Positions 60,711 through 64,000 of a DNA stretch of 64,000 nucleotides are shown piece after piece. This DNA is from Lachnospiraceae bacterium (GTDB taxonomy: Bacteria; Bacillota; Clostridia; Lachnospirales; Lachnospiraceae): assembly GCA_016282915.1 (NCBI GenBank), contig JAEELW010000036.1, positions 1 through 64,000 of the forward strand. Direction: 5' to 3'. The number at the start of each line of letters is the position of its first letter. Within the stretch, counting starts at the first letter, position 1. The position numbers and the translations under genes are program-made. Below the pieces are notes generated by a model. That model ran no database searches. It was not told where the DNA came from and saw only the letters and a list, made by a program, of their open reading frames with translations.

Positions 60711-62147
60711 ATGTCCAGAGAGTACGAAACGGTCATAGGCCTGGAAGTTCATGTGGAACTTGCAACAAAGACCAAGATCTTCTGCGGCTGTTCCACGCAG
60801 TTCGGCGGTGAAGTGAATACCCACACCTGTCCGGTGTGTACCGGTATGCCGGGGTCCCTGCCCGTTCTGAACAAACAGGTGGTGGAATATGCCATTGCCG
60901 TGGGACTGGCAACAAACTGTGAGATCACGAGATACGGGAAGTTTGACCGTAAGAATTATTTTTACCCCGACAATCCGCAGAATTATCAGATCTCCCAGCT
61001 TTACCTGCCGATCTGCAGGAACGGAAAGGTAGAGATCGAGACCGAAAAGGGCGGAAAGAAATATGTGGGGATCCATGAGATCCACATGGAAGAGGATGCG
61101 GGAAAGCTGATCCATGATGAATGGGGCGATGTTTCGCTGGTGGATTATAACCGTTCCGGCGTCCCGCTGATCGAGATCGTTTCGGAGCCGGATATGCGCA
61201 GCGCCGAAGAGGTCATCGCTTATCTGGAAAAGCTCCGTATGTTCATCCGTTATCTCGGGGCTTCGGACTGCAAGCTGCAGGAAGGGAGTATGCGTGCGGA
61301 TGTGAATCTCTCCGTGCGGCCCGTGGGCGAGGAGAAATTCGGTACCCGTACCGAGATGAAGAACCTGAATTCCTTTACCTCGATCACTCATGCGATCGAA
61401 AATGAGAGAGAGCGTCAGATCGATATCCTCGAAAGCGGCGGCAGCGTGATCCAGGAGACGCGGCGTTTTGACGATAACAAAGGGGAATCCTATGCGATGC
61501 GCAGTAAGGAGGATGCCCAGGATTACCGTTATTTCCCCGATCCGGATCTGATCCCCGTACAGATCTCCGAAGAGTGGATCGAAGAGATCCGGAGCCGTCA
61601 GCCCGAATTCCGTCCCGAAAAGATGGCGCGTTACGCAAAGGAATACGGGATCCCGGAATACGATATCGGCATCATTACCGACAGCCGGCATATGGCCGAT
61701 CTTTTCGAAGAGGCCAGCCGCCTGTGCGGGCAGCCGAAAAAGGTTTCCAACTGGCTCATGGTGGAGACCCTGCGTCTTTTGAAGGAAAAGAATATGGATG
61801 CCGAGGATATCCGTATCTCCCCGCAGCATCTGGCTTCTCTGGTGGAGCTGACCGAGAAAAAGGTGATCAATTCCAGCGTGGCCAAGGAAGTCTTCGAGCA
61901 GATGTTTGAGGACGATACCGACCCCGTACGTTATGTAGAAGAAAAAGGACTGAAACAGGAAACGGACAGCGGAGCGATCCGCGCGATCTGCGAGCAGGTG
62001 ATCGCGGATAATCCCCAGTCCGTTGCGGATTATAAAGCAGGTAAAGAAAAGGCCATCGGCTTCCTGGTAGGACAGACCATGAAAGCCGCAAAGGGAAAAG
62101 CAGATCCGGGAACCGTAAACAGCCTCCTGAAAGAACTGCTGGGATAA
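60711..62147 (+). CDS. gatB: Asp-tRNA(Asn)/Glu-tRNA(Gln) amidotransferase subunit GatB
   Basis: 478 residues. ETVIGLEVHVELATKTKIFCGCST opening, TCPVCTGMPGSLPVLN zinc region, GKFDRKNYFYPDNPQNYQ and IHMEEDAGKL are GatB blocks. The C-terminal YqeY-like tail (about 330-478) binds tRNA. It activates and amidates the mischarged tRNA using ammonia from GatA. Confidence 0.98.
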   Translation: MSREYETVIGLEVHVELATKTKIFCGCSTQFGGEVNTHTCPVCTGMPGSLPVLNKQVVEYAIAVGLATNCEITRYGKFDRKNYFYPDNPQNYQISQLYLPICRNGKVEIETEKGGKKYVGIHEIHMEEDAGKLIHDEWGDVSLVDYNRSGVPLIEIVSEPDMRSAEEVIAYLEKLRMFIRYLGASDCKLQEGSMRADVNLSVRPVGEEKFGTRTEMKNLNSFTSITHAIENERERQIDILESGGSVIQETRRFDDNKGESYAMRSKEDAQDYRYFPDPDLIPVQISEEWIEEIRSRQPEFRPEKMARYAKEYGIPEYDIGIITDSRHMADLFEEASRLCGQPKKVSNWLMVETLRLLKEKNMDAEDIRISPQHLASLVELTEKKVINSSVAKEVFEQMFEDDTDPVRYVEEKGLKQETDSGAIRAICEQVIADNPQSVADYKAGKEKAIGFLVGQTMKAAKGKADPGTVNSLLKELLG

Positions 62148-62210
62148 GGCTTTTCATAAAGCACACCCACAGCCGCGCAAAGGAGTGCGCAGCATAATGA
62201 AGGAGATCGT

Positions 62211-64000
62211 ATGTCCCTGCGATTTGTGATCGGCGCCGCCGGCGCCGGAAAAAGCCGTGTGCTGCAGGATGAGATCATCGAACGCTCGCAGAAGGATAGC
62301 CGGCGGCAGTTTGTCGTAGTGGTACCCGAGCAGTTCACGATGCAGACACAGAAGGAAATAGTGGAGCGCCACCCGAGGCACGGCATCATGAACATTGATG
62401 TACAGAGCTTCGGAAGGCTCTGCTTTCGTATCGCGGACGAGGTGGGGGCGAAGGAGCAGAGCGTCCTGGACGATACCGGGAAAAATCTGATCCTGCGCCG
62501 TCTGGCCGGAAGCATGGAGGAAAAGCTGACAGCCATCGGCTCGGGCATCTGCCGCCGCGGTTCGATCCAGGAGATCAAGTCGGCGATCTCGGAATTCATG
62601 CAATACGGCATCGGACCGGAAGAGCTGGGCCGGCTGGCGGAATTTGCATCCGAAAAAAAGCTTCTTTCACAGAAACTGAAGGATCTGGGACAGATCTATG
62701 AGGCGTTTCTCCGCTATCTCGGAGAGCGTTTTATCACCAAGGAAGAAAAACTGGATATACTGGCGCAGAATATACGGAAGTCCCGTCTGCTGCGCGGAAG
62801 CATCGTGGCCTTTGACGGGTTTACGGGGTTCACACCTGTGCAGAACAATGTGATAAGAGAGTTGCTGTGCTGCTGCGAGGAAGTGATCGTCACGCTGATC
62901 CTGCCCGGGGAAGAACTGGAGAGCTATCGGGAAAATGCGGACGAACACCGTCTTTTTTCACTGAGCATGCGGACCATGCGCAGCCTGGAGCAGCTGGCGG
63001 AGGAAGCGGGGATCGGGCGGGGCGAAGATATCATCCTGAGCGGAGAGCCGCGGCGTTTTTCGACAAGCGCCCCTCTGGCCTTTCTGGAGAGGCATCTTTT
63101 CCGCGGGGATGATGCGGTCTTTACCGAAGATCCGGGAAAAGCGCTTACGGCCTTTGCGGCGAGGGATCCCGAGGAGGAGATGCGGGAGATCTTCCGCCGC
63201 ATACGGCGGCTGACGCTTACGGAAGCTTTTTCCTACCGGGATATCGCCGTGATCACCGGGGATCCGGAACGCTACGCCCCGTACGCGGAGGAGGCGGCAG
63301 CGGCCTGCGGCATCCCCTGTTTTATCGACCTGAACCGTAAGCTGGAGCACAATCCGTTTACGGAATTCCTCCGGAGCGCCCTCGAGTGCGTGGAGAGGGA
63401 TTTTGCCTATGAAAACGTGATGCATTTTCTTCGCTGCGGTATGAGCGGCCTCCCGGAGGAAGAGATCGATGCTCTGGAGAATTATCTCCTTGCCACCGGC
63501 GTGCGGGGTTATTCCGCCTGGAAGGAAAATTTTGTGCGCCGCCCCCGTTATATGCGCGACAGTGAAGCGGATATGGAGATCATCAACCGGGTGCGGGCGC
63601 GGGTGCTTACGCTGCTTTCGCCGCTGCTTGCGGCCGGACGGAAGGCAAAGGCGGAGGAATTTGCCGCAGCACAGTATGAGTTCATTGTTTCCGCAGGGCT
63701 CTATGAGCAGCTGGAGGCCTATGTCCGGAAGTTTGAAGAAGAAGGGGAGCAGGAGCGCGTAAAGGAATACAGCCAGGTTTACGAGCAGCTCTGCCGGCTG
63801 CTGGAACAGATCGCGGAGCTGCTGGCCGGTGAGAAGCTGGAGCTGAGGGAGTATACCGAGATCTTTCTGGCCGGCGTAGACGAGATCAAGCTGGGGGTCC
63901 TGCCCCAGGATGTGGACCGTGTCGTGCTGGGGGATGTGGAACGTACCCGTTTAATGCCGGTACGGGTGCTCTTCTTTGCGGGACTGAACGACGGGATCAT
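62211..64000 (+). CDS. addB: helicase-exonuclease AddAB subunit AddB, 3' truncated by window end
   Basis: Missing from the ORF track because it runs off the window; 596 codons are visible. ATG 62211 has AAGGAG 5 bases upstream. The N-terminal P-loop reads LRFVIGAAGAGKSRVL, followed by VVVVPEQFTMQTQKE, VQSFGRLCFRI and VAFDGFTGFTPVQ, all AddB-like. The inactive helicase middle includes DIAVITGDPERYAPY. The C-terminal nuclease and Fe-S Cys lie outside. AddAB processes double-strand breaks for recombination; addA would be expected downstream. Confidence 0.93.
   Translation, partial: MSLRFVIGAAGAGKSRVLQDEIIERSQKDSRRQFVVVVPEQFTMQTQKEIVERHPRHGIMNIDVQSFGRLCFRIADEVGAKEQSVLDDTGKNLILRRLAGSMEEKLTAIGSGICRRGSIQEIKSAISEFMQYGIGPEELGRLAEFASEKKLLSQKLKDLGQIYEAFLRYLGERFITKEEKLDILAQNIRKSRLLRGSIVAFDGFTGFTPVQNNVIRELLCCCEEVIVTLILPGEELESYRENADEHRLFSLSMRTMRSLEQLAEEAGIGRGEDIILSGEPRRFSTSAPLAFLERHLFRGDDAVFTEDPGKALTAFAARDPEEEMREIFRRIRRLTLTEAFSYRDIAVITGDPERYAPYAEEAAAACGIPCFIDLNRKLEHNPFTEFLRSALECVERDFAYENVMHFLRCGMSGLPEEEIDALENYLLATGVRGYSAWKENFVRRPRYMRDSEADMEIINRVRARVLTLLSPLLAAGRKAKAEEFAAAQYEFIVSAGLYEQLEAYVRKFEEEGEQERVKEYSQVYEQLCRLLEQIAELLAGEKLELREYTEIFLAGVDEIKLGVLPQDVDRVVLGDVERTRLMPVRVLFFAGLNDGI

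Noticed and set aside
59208-61829. 873-codon open frame on the minus strand
   Set aside because: Antisense to gatA, the Cys-rich gene and gatB; no ribosome binding site or recognisable domain.
1-64000. CRISPR arrays, tRNA or rRNA genes, insertion sequences
   Set aside because: No regularly spaced repeats, cloverleaf-like sequences, rRNA signatures or transposase motifs were seen; a tRNAscan or Infernal run would be decisive.

Overview
The window looks like chromosomal DNA from an anaerobic, motile member of the Clostridia, most likely Lachnospiraceae. The evidence is the phosphotransbutyrylase/butyrate kinase pair, a GatCAB amidotransferase beside aspS, three chemoreceptors, c-di-GMP enzymes, AGGAGG-type ribosome binding sites, moderately high GC and many ATGA-type gene overlaps. 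It reads as housekeeping and lineage-specific genes rather than a mobile island. I saw no transposase, integrase, phage gene, CRISPR array, rRNA or tRNA.

Layout. 0-3 kb: the 3' part of a DHHW-family gene, a structured intergenic segment, and a soluble PAS-PAS chemoreceptor. 3-11.4 kb: ptb-buk-secA-prfB, a GT39-like membrane enzyme and an AmrS-like radical SAM protein. 11.4-15 kb: a 30-residue membrane microprotein, a possibly leaderless DUF4190-like gene, a SprA-like metalloprotease, a DUF975 protein and an anchored GH25 lysozyme. 15-16.3 kb (minus strand): riboflavin transporter ribU behind a complete FMN riboswitch. 16.4-24.3 kb: a dCache chemoreceptor, a YcxB-like protein, then a tightly packed tsaE-tsaB-rimI-rnz-DUF6715-like-tsaD-ispD run. 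24.4-29.7 kb: a two-module AAA+ protein, a DUF3160 lipoprotein and a small membrane-anchored partner. 29.8-38.6 kb: an orphan PTS IIC, an EAL phosphodiesterase, an RlmL-like methyltransferase, an amidase-like anchored protein, a clostripain-family protease, XTP pyrophosphatase and a YfcE-like phosphoesterase. 38.6-41.1 kb (minus): NUDIX hydrolase, a 72-residue leader-like peptide and an NhaC antiporter. 41.3-48.4 kb: hflK-hflC, a second GT39-like protein, a PurF paralogue that has lost its glutaminase residues, an EamA transporter and a REC-GGDEF protein. 48.4-51.3 kb (minus): TVP38, pssA, psd and PAP2 (phospholipid synthesis). 51.4-64 kb: surE, an acyltransferase, aspS-gatC, a nucleoside-hydrolase-like surface protein, a third chemoreceptor, gatA, a Cys-rich membrane microprotein, gatB and the 5' part of addB.

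Genes that work together: ptb and buk convert butyryl-CoA to butyrate with ATP gain. tsaE, tsaB and tsaD make the t6A tRNA modification. aspS with gatC, gatA and gatB supports tRNA-dependent amidation. pssA and psd make phosphatidylethanolamine. The FMN aptamer controls ribU. The chemoreceptors, EAL and GGDEF proteins connect to motility and c-di-GMP signalling.

Observations I rate highest: the PurF paralogue without catalytic Cys but with intact PRPP loop and Fe-S cysteines; the AAA+ protein with a decayed ClpB-like half; two mutually exclusive perfect hairpins before aspS; the Cys-rich microprotein between gatA and gatB; and a promoter that places the transcription start on an ATG. All functional calls come from reading motifs by eye, with no database search.
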